Assembly: GCF_012928505.1 (NCBI RefSeq)
Contig: NZ_JABBJN010000001.1
Location: 1-64,000 of the forward strand
Direction of reading: 5' to 3'
From: Achromobacter sp. Bel
GTDB taxonomy: Bacteria > Pseudomonadota > Gammaproteobacteria > Burkholderiales > Burkholderiaceae_B
DNA length: 64,000 nucleotides
The position numbers were made by a program, and so were the translations under genes. Below the pieces are notes generated by a model. That model worked only from the letters and a program-made list of their open reading frames with translations. It was not told the origin of the DNA and searched no databases. Shown here one piece after another: positions 26,975 to 35,728 of the stretch (positions within the stretch are counted from its first letter, which is position 1; each line of letters starts with the position of its first letter).

Positions 26975-28527
26975 TCAGCAAAGAAGCCATCAAGCGCGGT
27001 TACAACCGCGGCAACTACGTTGTCGGCGCGCACACCCCGCCCGCCTATGCGGCGGCACTGAGCAAGACCGGCTCTGAGCCCGGGATGCAGCGCGATCCGG
27101 TACGCGTGCCGGAGGCGCGAATCGACGCGTTGCGCCATGTGGCCGACGATGTCCTGACCGATACCGCCAACGTCGTGGCCTGGACGCGTGACTGGTGGGC
27201 CGGGTCGATGGTGTCGGAGACGGGCGGCAAGCCCGCCACGCCCCAGGCGGTGATTGTCAAGGTGTCCACAGTAGAGCAGGTTCAAGCGGTGATGCGCATC
27301 GCCCACGCGGACGCGATTCCGGTCACCGTGTCGGCGGGCCGCAGCAACGTTACCGGCGCCGCCTTGCCCGTGCGCGGCGGCATCGTGCTGGACGTCTGCC
27401 AGTTGAACAAGTTGATCGGCGTGGATCGTGAAAGCCAGATCGTCGAGGTCGAAGCGGGCATGTTCGGCGATGTGTTCGAGGAAACGATCCAAAAAGAGCA
27501 TGGCCTGACGATGGGCCATTGGCCGTCGTCGTTCGGCATCAGCACGGTGGGCGGCTGGGCGGCGTGCCGCGGCGCGGGCCAGTTGTCCACGCGCTATGGC
27601 AAGATCGAAGACATGGTCTTCGGCATGGACGTGGTGCTGGCCGACGGCAGCCTGGTCACCGTGGGCGGGTATTCGCGCGCGGCGGTGGGCGCCGACCTGC
27701 AGCAGGTCTTCATCGGGTCGGAGGGCACGCTGGGCGTGATCGTGCGCCTGCGTCTGAAGCTGCACCGCTTACCGGATTACGGCCGCGCCATCGCCTATGG
27801 CTTCAAGACGTTCGCCATCGGCCTGGATGTGTGCCGCGAAATCATGCAGCGCGGCGCCAACCCGGCCGCGCTGCGGCTCTATGACGAACTGGAAAGCGGC
27901 GTGCAGTTCAACCGGCCCGACTTGAACGTGCTGCTGGTGGCGGATGAAGGCGCGCGCCAGATTGTTGACGCCGTCATGGAGATCAGCCAGGGCGTATGCG
28001 AGGAACGGGGAGAAAAACTGGATGGCGACGCGGTTTTCGAACGCTGGCTGGACACCCGCTACCTGACCGGCAAGAGCGCTGAAGGCTTCAAGCGCAGCCC
28101 GGGGTTCGTGGCCGACACGCTGGAAATGGCGGGCCGCTGGAGCGACCTGCCGGCCATCTATGCGGAGGTGGTGGCGGCGGTCAACGCGGTGCCCGGTACG
28201 CTGGCCGGCTCGGCGCACCAATCGCATGCCTATGTTGACGGCGCTTGCCTGTATTTTTCGTTGCGTGGCGAAGTCGAAGTGGAACGGCGAGCCCAGTGGT
28301 ATCGCGCCGCCTGGGATGCGGCCAACGCCGTGCTGATTAAATATAATGCCGCGCTCAGCCACCATCACGGGGTGGGCCTGTTGCGCGCGCCGTACATGCA
28401 GGAATCGTTGGGCGGCGCGTTCGACGTGCTGCGCACGATCAAGCGCACGCTGGATCCGCAGAACATCCTCAACCCCGGCAAGTTGGGATTAAGCGATCAG
28501 CGTTCTTACGGTCAGGAAAATCGATAA
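26971..28527 (+). CDS. Alkyldihydroxyacetonephosphate synthase-like FAD enzyme
   Basis: 518 residues of the VAO/PCMH flavoprotein fold. The FAD-binding part covers about 88-270, with PVTVSAGRSNVTGA, STVGGWAACRGAGQLSTRYGK in outline (191-211) and GSEGTLG (249-255). Features shared with the eukaryotic ether-lipid enzyme AGPS are the Arg of LRLYDE (302), YVDGACLYF (421-429) and the His triplet SHHHGVG (464-466). AGPS swaps the acyl chain of acyl-DHAP for a fatty alcohol, making an ether. No DHAP acyltransferase or other plasmalogen gene is near; instead it follows a GlpD-like enzyme that makes a DHAP ketone. It may make or break an ether or ester at C1 of DHAP. A D-lactate/glycolate-type oxidase is the alternative. 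Confidence 0.8.
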   Translation: MISKEAIKRGYNRGNYVVGAHTPPAYAAALSKTGSEPGMQRDPVRVPEARIDALRHVADDVLTDTANVVAWTRDWWAGSMVSETGGKPATPQAVIVKVSTVEQVQAVMRIAHADAIPVTVSAGRSNVTGAALPVRGGIVLDVCQLNKLIGVDRESQIVEVEAGMFGDVFEETIQKEHGLTMGHWPSSFGISTVGGWAACRGAGQLSTRYGKIEDMVFGMDVVLADGSLVTVGGYSRAAVGADLQQVFIGSEGTLGVIVRLRLKLHRLPDYGRAIAYGFKTFAIGLDVCREIMQRGANPAALRLYDELESGVQFNRPDLNVLLVADEGARQIVDAVMEISQGVCEERGEKLDGDAVFERWLDTRYLTGKSAEGFKRSPGFVADTLEMAGRWSDLPAIYAEVVAAVNAVPGTLAGSAHQSHAYVDGACLYFSLRGEVEVERRAQWYRAAWDAANAVLIKYNAALSHHHGVGLLRAPYMQESLGGAFDVLRTIKRTLDPQNILNPGKLGLSDQRSYGQENR

Positions 28528-28529
28528 CC

Positions 28530-29114
28530 ATGGATAGGTCATTCGGGGCATGTCTGGCGCGTCATCCCGTCATTGCGACGATGTATGGGCTTGAGCAGAT
28601 CAATACCTTCGTGGGCAGCGTGGCCGAAATCGGTATCGTCGCCAACGTCGAGCTGCGCAAGCTGGCGCCGGTGATCGCGGCGCTGAACCGGGCGGGCAAG
28701 TTCGCGATCGTCAACATAGACAGCTGCGAAGGCCTCTCGCAAGACAAGGGCGGGGTGGAATACCTGGCCGATATCGGCGTGGCCAGCCTGGTGTCCACGC
28801 GGGTGGCCACCATCCAGCGCGCCAACCGGGCGGGCATGGTCACGATGCAGAAGGTGTTCGTGACCGACCGTTCCACCTGGCCGCGCAGCGTCAAGGCGCT
28901 GGAGCAAAGCGACCCCAATCTGGTCCAGTTGATGCCGGCGCCGATGCTGACGCACATGGCGGAACAGGACCTGAAGGCGCTGCCCCCCATCGTGGCGTCG
29001 GGATTCGTGTGCAACCAGACGGATATCGGCATCGCGATGAAACACGGCGCGGTGGGCGTGTCGACCAGCGACCATGCCTTGTGGAGTCTGGACCCGCGTC
29101 AGCTCAAAGGCTGA
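28530..29114 (+). CDS. GlpP-type glycerol-3-phosphate-responsive antiterminator
   Basis: 194 residues, the same length as Bacillus subtilis GlpP (192). TIM-barrel-like sequence with the family stretches KFAIVNIDSCEGLSQDKGGVE in outline (about 53-73), the segment ISTRVATIQRANRAGM (here VSTRVATIQRA) and VQLMPAPML. In Bacillus, GlpP with glycerol-3-phosphate binds leader RNA and prevents termination at glpD. It begins two bases after the AGPS-like stop and is the last gene, so the operon probably regulates itself; the leader hairpins at 22218-22301 are the candidate target. GlpP is known mainly from Firmicutes. Confidence 0.82.
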   Translation: MDRSFGACLARHPVIATMYGLEQINTFVGSVAEIGIVANVELRKLAPVIAALNRAGKFAIVNIDSCEGLSQDKGGVEYLADIGVASLVSTRVATIQRANRAGMVTMQKVFVTDRSTWPRSVKALEQSDPNLVQLMPAPMLTHMAEQDLKALPPIVASGFVCNQTDIGIAMKHGAVGVSTSDHALWSLDPRQLKG

Positions 29115-29115
29115 T

Positions 29116-30123
29116 TCAGTCCAGTTGCGCACCCGATTTGCGCACCAGTTCCTGCCACACGGCGTACTCGCCCTGGTAGTTCGCAAGGAAAGCCTCGGGC
29201 GTGTTGCCCAGCGCGATGAAGCCCATCGCGCTCAGGCGCTCTTGCATGTCGGGTGTGCGCGTCATGGCCTGCATCAGGCCGGCCAAGCGCGCCACGACGG
29301 GCTTGGGCGTCTGGATGGGCGCGGCCATCGCCACCCACCCGACCACGCGGTAGGCGTCGTCCGTCAGCCCTTGCTCGGCCAGGGTTGGGGAGTCGGGCAG
29401 TACTTGCATGCGCTGTTCGCCGGTGACGCCGATCAGCGCCAGCCTGCCGTTGTCGACGTAGGGTTTCGCGCCCAGGGCACTCGCGAACGCCATCTGGATC
29501 CGTCCGCCGATCAGGTCTTGCAGCATTGGCGATTCGCCCTTGTAGGCGATGTGCGTCATGTCGCCCTTTTGCGTTTCGCTGAGATAGGCGCCGCCCAGAT
29601 GCGCGTACGAGCCGACGCCCCAGGAGCCGTATGCCAGCTTGCCCGGGTTGCGGCGCACGTAGTCGAGCAGCGCCGCGCCGTTGCGTGCCGGCACGCTGGG
29701 GTGGACGACAAGGGTCACGGGCGCCATGGCGATCTGCGAGACCAGTACCAGGTCGCGGCCCGTGTCGTAGGGCAGGTTCTTGTACAGGAACTGGTTCAAC
29801 AGCAACGATGAACTCAGTGACACGGTCAGGGCGTAGCCGTCCGGCGCCGCTTTGGCGACGGCGTCCGTGCCCAAGATGCCGGACGCGCCGCCGCGGTTCT
29901 CGACCAGTACCGGTTGTCCGACGGCGGCGGACAGCCGTTCAGCCACGAGACGGGCCACGATGTCGGTGGCGCCGCCGGCGTTGTAGGGCACCACGATTTT
30001 GATGGGCTTGGCCGGCCAGGCGTCTTGAGCGAAAGCGAAAGGGGGCAGGCTAAGCGCGGCCAGGCTCCAAGCGCTTTGTTTCAACCACTGGCGGCGCGGC
30101 AGACGGGGGGCGTGCGCAGTCAT
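29116..30123 (-). CDS. Bug-family periplasmic solute-binding protein (TctC type)
   Basis: 335 residues. The signal peptide (RRQWLKQSAWSLAALSLPPFAFA, about 10-32) may be Tat-type. The Bug fold is marked by WPAKPIKIVVPYNAGGATDIVARLVAERL, with the two ligand loops, and by VENRGGASGILGTDAVAKAAPDGY. It binds small carboxylates or amides for a tripartite tricarboxylate transporter or acts as an orphan sensor; no TctA/TctB genes are near. Very large Bug families are typical of Bordetella and Achromobacter. It converges on GlpP, with one base between the stops. Confidence 0.9.
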   Translation of the reverse strand: MTAHAPRLPRRQWLKQSAWSLAALSLPPFAFAQDAWPAKPIKIVVPYNAGGATDIVARLVAERLSAAVGQPVLVENRGGASGILGTDAVAKAAPDGYALTVSLSSSLLLNQFLYKNLPYDTGRDLVLVSQIAMAPVTLVVHPSVPARNGAALLDYVRRNPGKLAYGSWGVGSYAHLGGAYLSETQKGDMTHIAYKGESPMLQDLIGGRIQMAFASALGAKPYVDNGRLALIGVTGEQRMQVLPDSPTLAEQGLTDDAYRVVGWVAMAAPIQTPKPVVARLAGLMQAMTRTPDMQERLSAMGFIALGNTPEAFLANYQGEYAVWQELVRKSGAQLD

Positions 30124-30381
30124 GGGCTTGTCTCCAGAAGTTGCGCGTTTGTTCGCCAGGGAGGGGCCCGGACGCCATCGCGCTTATCCGGCGATTCTTG
30201 CCCTCGTGCGTTTCTTTGACAATGCCGTCCGCAGTTGACATGGTGTCAAAGATAATTTGACGGTCTGATGGCCGTTGATGTGGAGTGCTGGATAGTTATC
30301 CAGTAATTTGGTTCAATGTGCTTGAGTACCCACCGCCACGCGTGGCCCTGGGGCCCGTTTTTTCCCACTGCAAGGCTGATC

Positions 30382-30774
30382 ATGAAATTCGGATACACCA
30401 TCATCTATGTGCCGGACGTTGCGGCATCGCTGACGTTCTTCGAACGCGCCTTCGGATTTCCGCGCCGGTTCCTGCATGAATCCCAGACTTACGGCGAACT
30501 CGACACGGGCGACACCACGCTGTCGTTTGCCGCGCACGAATTGGGCAGCATGAACTTCAGCACCGGGCACGTCGAAGCCTCGTCGTCCCCCAAACCGCTG
30601 GGCATGGAAGTGGCGTTCGTGACCGAGGATGTCGCCGCCGCGCATGCCCAGGCGATCTCGCTGGGCGCCACTGAACTCAGTGCGCCGACGGCGAAGCCGT
30701 GGGGCCAGGTCGTGTCGTACCTGCGTTGTCCCGACGGCACGCTTGTGGAGTTGTGCACGCCGATGCACGGCTGA
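30382..30774 (+). CDS. VOC-superfamily (glyoxalase/bleomycin-resistance-like) protein
   Basis: 130 residues from the ATG at 30382, with AAGG about ten bases upstream. Two beta-alpha-beta-beta-beta modules are visible: FGYTIIYVPDVAASLTFFERAFGF at the start and EVAFVTEDVAAAHAQAISLGA in the second half, closing with YLRCPDGTLVELCTP, whose Glu is the usual second metal ligand. Such small proteins act as lyases, dioxygenases or drug-binding proteins; the substrate cannot be assigned. It stands alone, convergent with the LysE gene. Confidence 0.82.
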   Translation: MKFGYTIIYVPDVAASLTFFERAFGFPRRFLHESQTYGELDTGDTTLSFAAHELGSMNFSTGHVEASSSPKPLGMEVAFVTEDVAAAHAQAISLGATELSAPTAKPWGQVVSYLRCPDGTLVELCTPMHG

Positions 30775-30789
30775 TCCGCCTGGGCGGAA

Positions 30790-31419
30790 TCAGCGCAGGT
30801 CGCTGCGCCGGTATAGCGTCAGGCCCACCGCCAAGGCGGCCAGCATGCCCGCGCAGCCCCGGTTGATCCACGTCATTACCCGCGCGGAAAACGTGCGCAT
30901 GGCGTGGCGTCCGCCGAACGCGTAAAGACTCATCATCACGCAGTCGATGGCGGCGCTGGTCAATGCCAGCACCAGGTATTGCTGGGCGACAGGCGCGGCA
31001 GGCTGGATGAATTGCGGCAGGAACGCCGAAAAGAACAACACCCCCTTGGGGTTGGACAATCCCACGAACAGCGCCCTGAAAAATGCCGAGCGGCCGCTTG
31101 CGAGCGGCTGCGCCGCATCCACGCGCAAGGCTTCTGCCGGTGACCGCCAGATGGCCCAAGCCAGATAAAGCAGGTAGGCCGCGCCGCCCCATTTCACGAT
31201 CGAGAACCATTGCTCGGACGCTTGCAACAACGCGCCCAGCCCGCAACCCACCGCGCCGATCAGGATCAGGTCCGACAGGGCCGCGCCCGCGATGCCGCAC
31301 CGGGCCACCCGCATGCCGTGGCAAGCGCCGTTGTTCAAGGCCAGCAGCATCGACGGGCCGGGCGTGATCATCACCGCGCTGACGGCGACGATATAGAGCA
31401 AGAGGGGGGTGGCGTCCAT
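30790..31419 (-). CDS. LysE/RhtB-family amino-acid exporter
   Basis: 209 residues from the ATG at 31419; the frame runs up to 31560 without a better start. Six hydrophobic helices are visible, the first carrying the family motif VMITPGPSMLLALNNGA (16-32) and the third loop SNPKGVLFFSAFLPQFI. It exports amino acids or their analogues across the inner membrane. No regulator is adjacent. The upstream G-run on the plus strand leaves no recognisable ribosome binding site. Confidence 0.85.
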   Translation of the reverse strand: MDATPLLLYIVAVSAVMITPGPSMLLALNNGACHGMRVARCGIAGAALSDLILIGAVGCGLGALLQASEQWFSIVKWGGAAYLLYLAWAIWRSPAEALRVDAAQPLASGRSAFFRALFVGLSNPKGVLFFSAFLPQFIQPAAPVAQQYLVLALTSAAIDCVMMSLYAFGGRHAMRTFSARVMTWINRGCAGMLAALAVGLTLYRRSDLR

Positions 31420-31640
31420 ATCGGGGGGGGAGTTCCAAGGGGCCGTATCAGGATAGCGCGAAAAGGCCGGACCTTTCGGACTAGCCCGTTTACACGATCC
31501 CTGGATCCCGGTTCGCGCCTTACCGTCAGCAATGCGCCGGCGCCCAGTCTGTCCGGACAAGAACTGTCAAGATTTTCAGTTCTTTAAAGTCATGATCGCC
31601 GCCGCGCGATACCGTGGACCTTTCTATTCGGAGAGTTGAC

Positions 31641-32354
31641 ATGTATTCGCTTTCAAAGCGTTGCGGCGCGGAGTTTTTCGGCACGTTCTGGCTGGTGCTG
31701 GGTGGGTGCGGCGCCGCGGTGCTGGCCGCCGGATTCCCGGAGCTGGGTATCGGTTTCGCGGGCGTTGCGCTGGCGTTCGGCCTGACGGTCCTGACCATGG
31801 CATTCGCGGTGGGCCATATTTCGGGCGGGCATTTCAACCCGGCGGTCACCGTCGGCCTGGTGGCGGGCGGCCGCTTCCCCGCCAAGGAGATCCTGCCCTA
31901 CGTGATTGCGCAGGTCTTGGGCGCAATCGTGGCGGCGGCTGTGCTGGCGTGCATCGCCAGCGGCAAGCTGGGCTTCGATCTCAAGGGCAGCCACTTCGCG
32001 GCCAACGGCTACGGCGCGTATTCGCCGGGCAAGTATTCGCTGGTGTCCGCCCTGGTGACGGAAGTGGTGATGACGGCGGGCTTCCTGTTCGTGATCCTTG
32101 GCGCCACGTCCAAGCGCGCGCCGGCCGGTTTTGCCGCGATTCCCATCGGCTTGGCGCTGACGCTGATCCACCTGATCAGCATCCCGGTCACGAACACGTC
32201 GGTGAATCCGGCGCGTTCGACCGGTCCGGCGCTGTTCGTGGGCGGATGGGCGATCGAACAGCTGTGGCTGTTCTGGGTCGCGCCGATCGCTGGCGCCATC
32301 ATCGGCGCCATCGCCTATCGCCTGGTCAGCGATCCGGCAGCGGAAAGGGGCTAG
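31641..32354 (+). CDS. aqpZ: Aquaporin Z water channel
   Basis: 237 residues from the ATG at 31641, preceded by GGAGAG. Six membrane helices and two half-helices with NPA boxes, HFNPAVT (64-70) and SVNPARST (187-194). The selectivity filter residues are Phe46, His177, Thr186 and Arg192, the water-selective AqpZ set rather than the glycerol-facilitator set, so this is not the GlpF partner of the upstream glycerol operon. It converges on the 32366 gene, with 11 bases between. Confidence 0.93.
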   Translation: MYSLSKRCGAEFFGTFWLVLGGCGAAVLAAGFPELGIGFAGVALAFGLTVLTMAFAVGHISGGHFNPAVTVGLVAGGRFPAKEILPYVIAQVLGAIVAAAVLACIASGKLGFDLKGSHFAANGYGAYSPGKYSLVSALVTEVVMTAGFLFVILGATSKRAPAGFAAIPIGLALTLIHLISIPVTNTSVNPARSTGPALFVGGWAIEQLWLFWVAPIAGAIIGAIAYRLVSDPAAERG

Positions 32355-32365
32355 CCCGGAATTCG

Positions 32366-33583
32366 CTAAGGCAGCTCGTCCAGCTGCGCCAGCTGGGCGT
32401 CGGCCGGGAAACCTCGCGTGCGGTACCGGACGGGGTAGCCGGTTTCCTTGGCCAGCAAGGGTTCCAGCAGATGCGCCGCCTGTTCCCAGGACACCACCCG
32501 GACTTCGCCGATCTCGTCTTCGGCGTCCGGGCGCACCAGCGCCAGGCGGTCGACTTTGGGCAGGGACGTGTCCACGCCTCGCGTCCATGACGCCAGCGAG
32601 AACGACGTGGCGGGATCGTCGTCTTGCGTGAACAGGTTGTAGTGGGCCACGAAGATATCCATGCCCTGTTCTTCATGGATATGGTCCAACGCTTCTTTCT
32701 GGGCGTCGTATTCCGACTTGTCCAGCAGGCGCGCCAGATGCGCCAGACGGTGCGCCAAAGCCGGGCTGGCGGGCCGGTAGCGCACGGGTTCGCGGTCTTC
32801 ATAGTGGTACATGTGCGCGCTGACCACCCGCCCGTGCTGCAACGCCTGAAGGCCCAATTCCACCATGGCGGTCAGTCCGTCATCGTCGTTGTCCCCGGTG
32901 ACAAGCAGCACGTCGCGGGTGGGCATCATGAACACGGGACGGCCGCGCACTGGGACACGCTCAAGCATGTCGGCAAGCAGGGCGCGGCTGATGTCGTAGC
33001 CGTCTGCCCAGCCGCCGCGGAAGACGCCGGGCGCCAATTCGGAAAAGTGGTCGGGCGCATCCCGCAGATTGTCGACGGCGACTGCCAGCGCCTGCTCGAA
33101 CGTCAACGCCCATGCGGCCTCGGGGCCATTGGTCAGCGTGGAGATGGCGTCGGGATGGTCCAGCGCCAGCAGCACGACGCAATCGTCGCCAAAGGGGCGG
33201 AAGGCAGGATGGAACGCCGAATCGTTGCCTTCGGTGCGGACGTGGTGCAGGCGCACGTCTTCCAGCGCGCTGCGGCCGCGGATCACGGGCCTGAGCATCG
33301 GCCGGGCGACGCAAGCCTGTTGCGGCGTGCCCTGCGTGCTGCTGGATAGCGCCGATACGAAGCCCTGTAGCGCACGCTTCTGTTCAGCGCCGCGAGTGTT
33401 GCAATAGGCATGATAGGCATTGTGCAGATTGAAGTACGAGCCTTCGCCCAGCAGCAACCGGAATTCATCGGCCTTGTAGGTCAGCGCGTTCGCGAAGCCT
33501 TCGCGCCGCGCCGCGGCGACGAACAGCTTGGCGAACTGGTCCGGCGAGGGCTTGCGCCGGAAGAAGAAATCCAAAAACCCCAT
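32366..33583 (-). CDS. Conserved cytoplasmic protein of unknown function
   Basis: 405 residues with no signal peptide or membrane span. The first 40 residues (MGFLDFFFRRKPSPDQFAKLF) form an amphipathic helix. The middle (about 145-260) resembles DUF1444/YtpQ-like proteins in pattern (alternating strands and helices with RPVFMMPTRDVLLVTGDND), but I am not sure of that link. A second half rich in His/Asp/Glu (AHMYHYEDREPVRYRP) follows. It stands alone between aqpZ (convergent) and kdsA (divergent). Confidence 0.6.
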   Translation of the reverse strand: MGFLDFFFRRKPSPDQFAKLFVAAARREGFANALTYKADEFRLLLGEGSYFNLHNAYHAYCNTRGAEQKRALQGFVSALSSSTQGTPQQACVARPMLRPVIRGRSALEDVRLHHVRTEGNDSAFHPAFRPFGDDCVVLLALDHPDAISTLTNGPEAAWALTFEQALAVAVDNLRDAPDHFSELAPGVFRGGWADGYDISRALLADMLERVPVRGRPVFMMPTRDVLLVTGDNDDDGLTAMVELGLQALQHGRVVSAHMYHYEDREPVRYRPASPALAHRLAHLARLLDKSEYDAQKEALDHIHEEQGMDIFVAHYNLFTQDDDPATSFSLASWTRGVDTSLPKVDRLALVRPDAEDEIGEVRVVSWEQAAHLLEPLLAKETGYPVRYRTRGFPADAQLAQLDELP

Positions 33584-33597
33584 GAGCCCACCTTTGA

Positions 33598-34692
<1,095 letters not shown>

Positions 34693-34758
34693 CGCGGACT
34701 GTCATCCAGCCTACGTCAACGTGTTATACGATCCAGGCCACACTTTAGGGAGGCCTGG

Positions 34759-35067
34759 ATGTCTTTGCATGTGATCGTCGCCGTTCGAAAAGAACCCGTC
34801 AGCGGGCATATCGCCTATGTGCGCTGGGGCCAGGCCGAGCGCGGCGTGCCCGGCTGGGTCACGGAACCCGTGACGGCGGCGGCATCCGAGGTCATCGAAG
34901 TCATCAAGGACGGCGGGGATGTTGAAACGGCCTTCAGCGTCGAAGGCACCAGCGTGGCATTGCGGCCGGTGCGGGTGCTTGTCGACGACGATGGGCGCGA
35001 GCATCTGGCGTCCGTTCCGGTGCCCAGCTCCACGCTGCACACCCTGTTCGATCTGCCCGAGTTCTAG
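34759..35067 (+). CDS. Small protein of unknown function
   Basis: 102 residues from the ATG at 34759 with GGGAGG about 7 bases before it. Beta-rich throughout (VIVAVRKEPVSGHIAYVRWG, VALRPVRVLVDDDGREHLASVP), no membrane span. No family recognised. It lies 66 bases after kdsA in the same direction, and its stop overlaps the convergent GNAT stop by three bases (CTAG). Confidence 0.62.
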   Translation: MSLHVIVAVRKEPVSGHIAYVRWGQAERGVPGWVTEPVTAAASEVIEVIKDGGDVETAFSVEGTSVALRPVRVLVDDDGREHLASVPVPSSTLHTLFDLPEF

Positions 35068-35555
35068 GCGGCGCGGCGGCCTTCGGCAAAGCCGCGCAGC
35101 GCATCGTCGGTCAGACGGTAGCGCACCCACTCATCCATCGGCAACGCACCGATGGACCGGTAGAAATCGATTGCCGGCTTGTTCCAGTCCAGCACGCTCC
35201 ATTCCAGCCGCCCGCAGTCGTTGGCGACGGCTTCCTGCGCCAGGTGGCGCAACAGGTCGCGCCCGGCGCCGATGCCGCGATGGTCGGGCGTGACGTACAA
35301 GTCTTCCAGATAGATTCCGTTCTTGCCCAGCCAGGTCGAATAGCTGTAGAAATAGACGGCATAGCCGATGGCTTTGCCGTCAGCCAGGCACATCAGGGCC
35401 TTGGCCGGAGCCTGCGGGGCGAACAAGGTGCGGGCGACGTCGTCGGCGCTGGCGATCACCTCGTGCGCGGCGCGTTCGTAGACGGCCAATTCGGTGATGA
35501 AAGCGTAGATTTGGGCCGCATCCGAGGGGGTGGCGGGGCGGATGGTGATATTCAC
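35064..35555 (-). CDS. GNAT-family N-acetyltransferase
   Basis: 163 residues from a GTG at 35555. This start is fixed by GGAGGA six bases upstream; the frame begins five codons earlier with a TTG that lies inside that ribosome binding site. The GNAT acetyl-CoA site is IYLEDLYVTPDHRGIGAGRDLLRHLA (about 80-105; the Q/RxxGxG/A loop is HRGIGAGR), and WSVLDWNKPAIDFYRSIGA closes the fold. It resembles the diamine/polyamine acetyltransferase (SSAT-like) branch by the EDLYV and WNKPAIDFY segments. The substrate is unassigned. Confidence 0.85.
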   Translation of the reverse strand: MNITIRPATPSDAAQIYAFITELAVYERAAHEVIASADDVARTLFAPQAPAKALMCLADGKAIGYAVYFYSYSTWLGKNGIYLEDLYVTPDHRGIGAGRDLLRHLAQEAVANDCGRLEWSVLDWNKPAIDFYRSIGALPMDEWVRYRLTDDALRGFAEGRRAA

Positions 35556-35728
35556 GTTGACTTCCTCCAAAGGGGACGGCCATGCTACCCGCTAATGCGA
35601 GGGGGTGCTCACGCTGCCGGGGCGCAGTCACCGGGAATCCCCCCTCTTGCGTTGGGTGGAGCACGGCGCGACTCTAGCGGAGGAATCCGCCCTCGCGTCC
35701 GGACGTGTTCACAAAGGGGATGTCCTCT

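Noticed and set aside
31641-32354. Aquaporin as glycerol facilitator for the upstream operon
   Set aside because: The filter residues (Phe46, His177, Thr186, Arg192) are those of a water channel.
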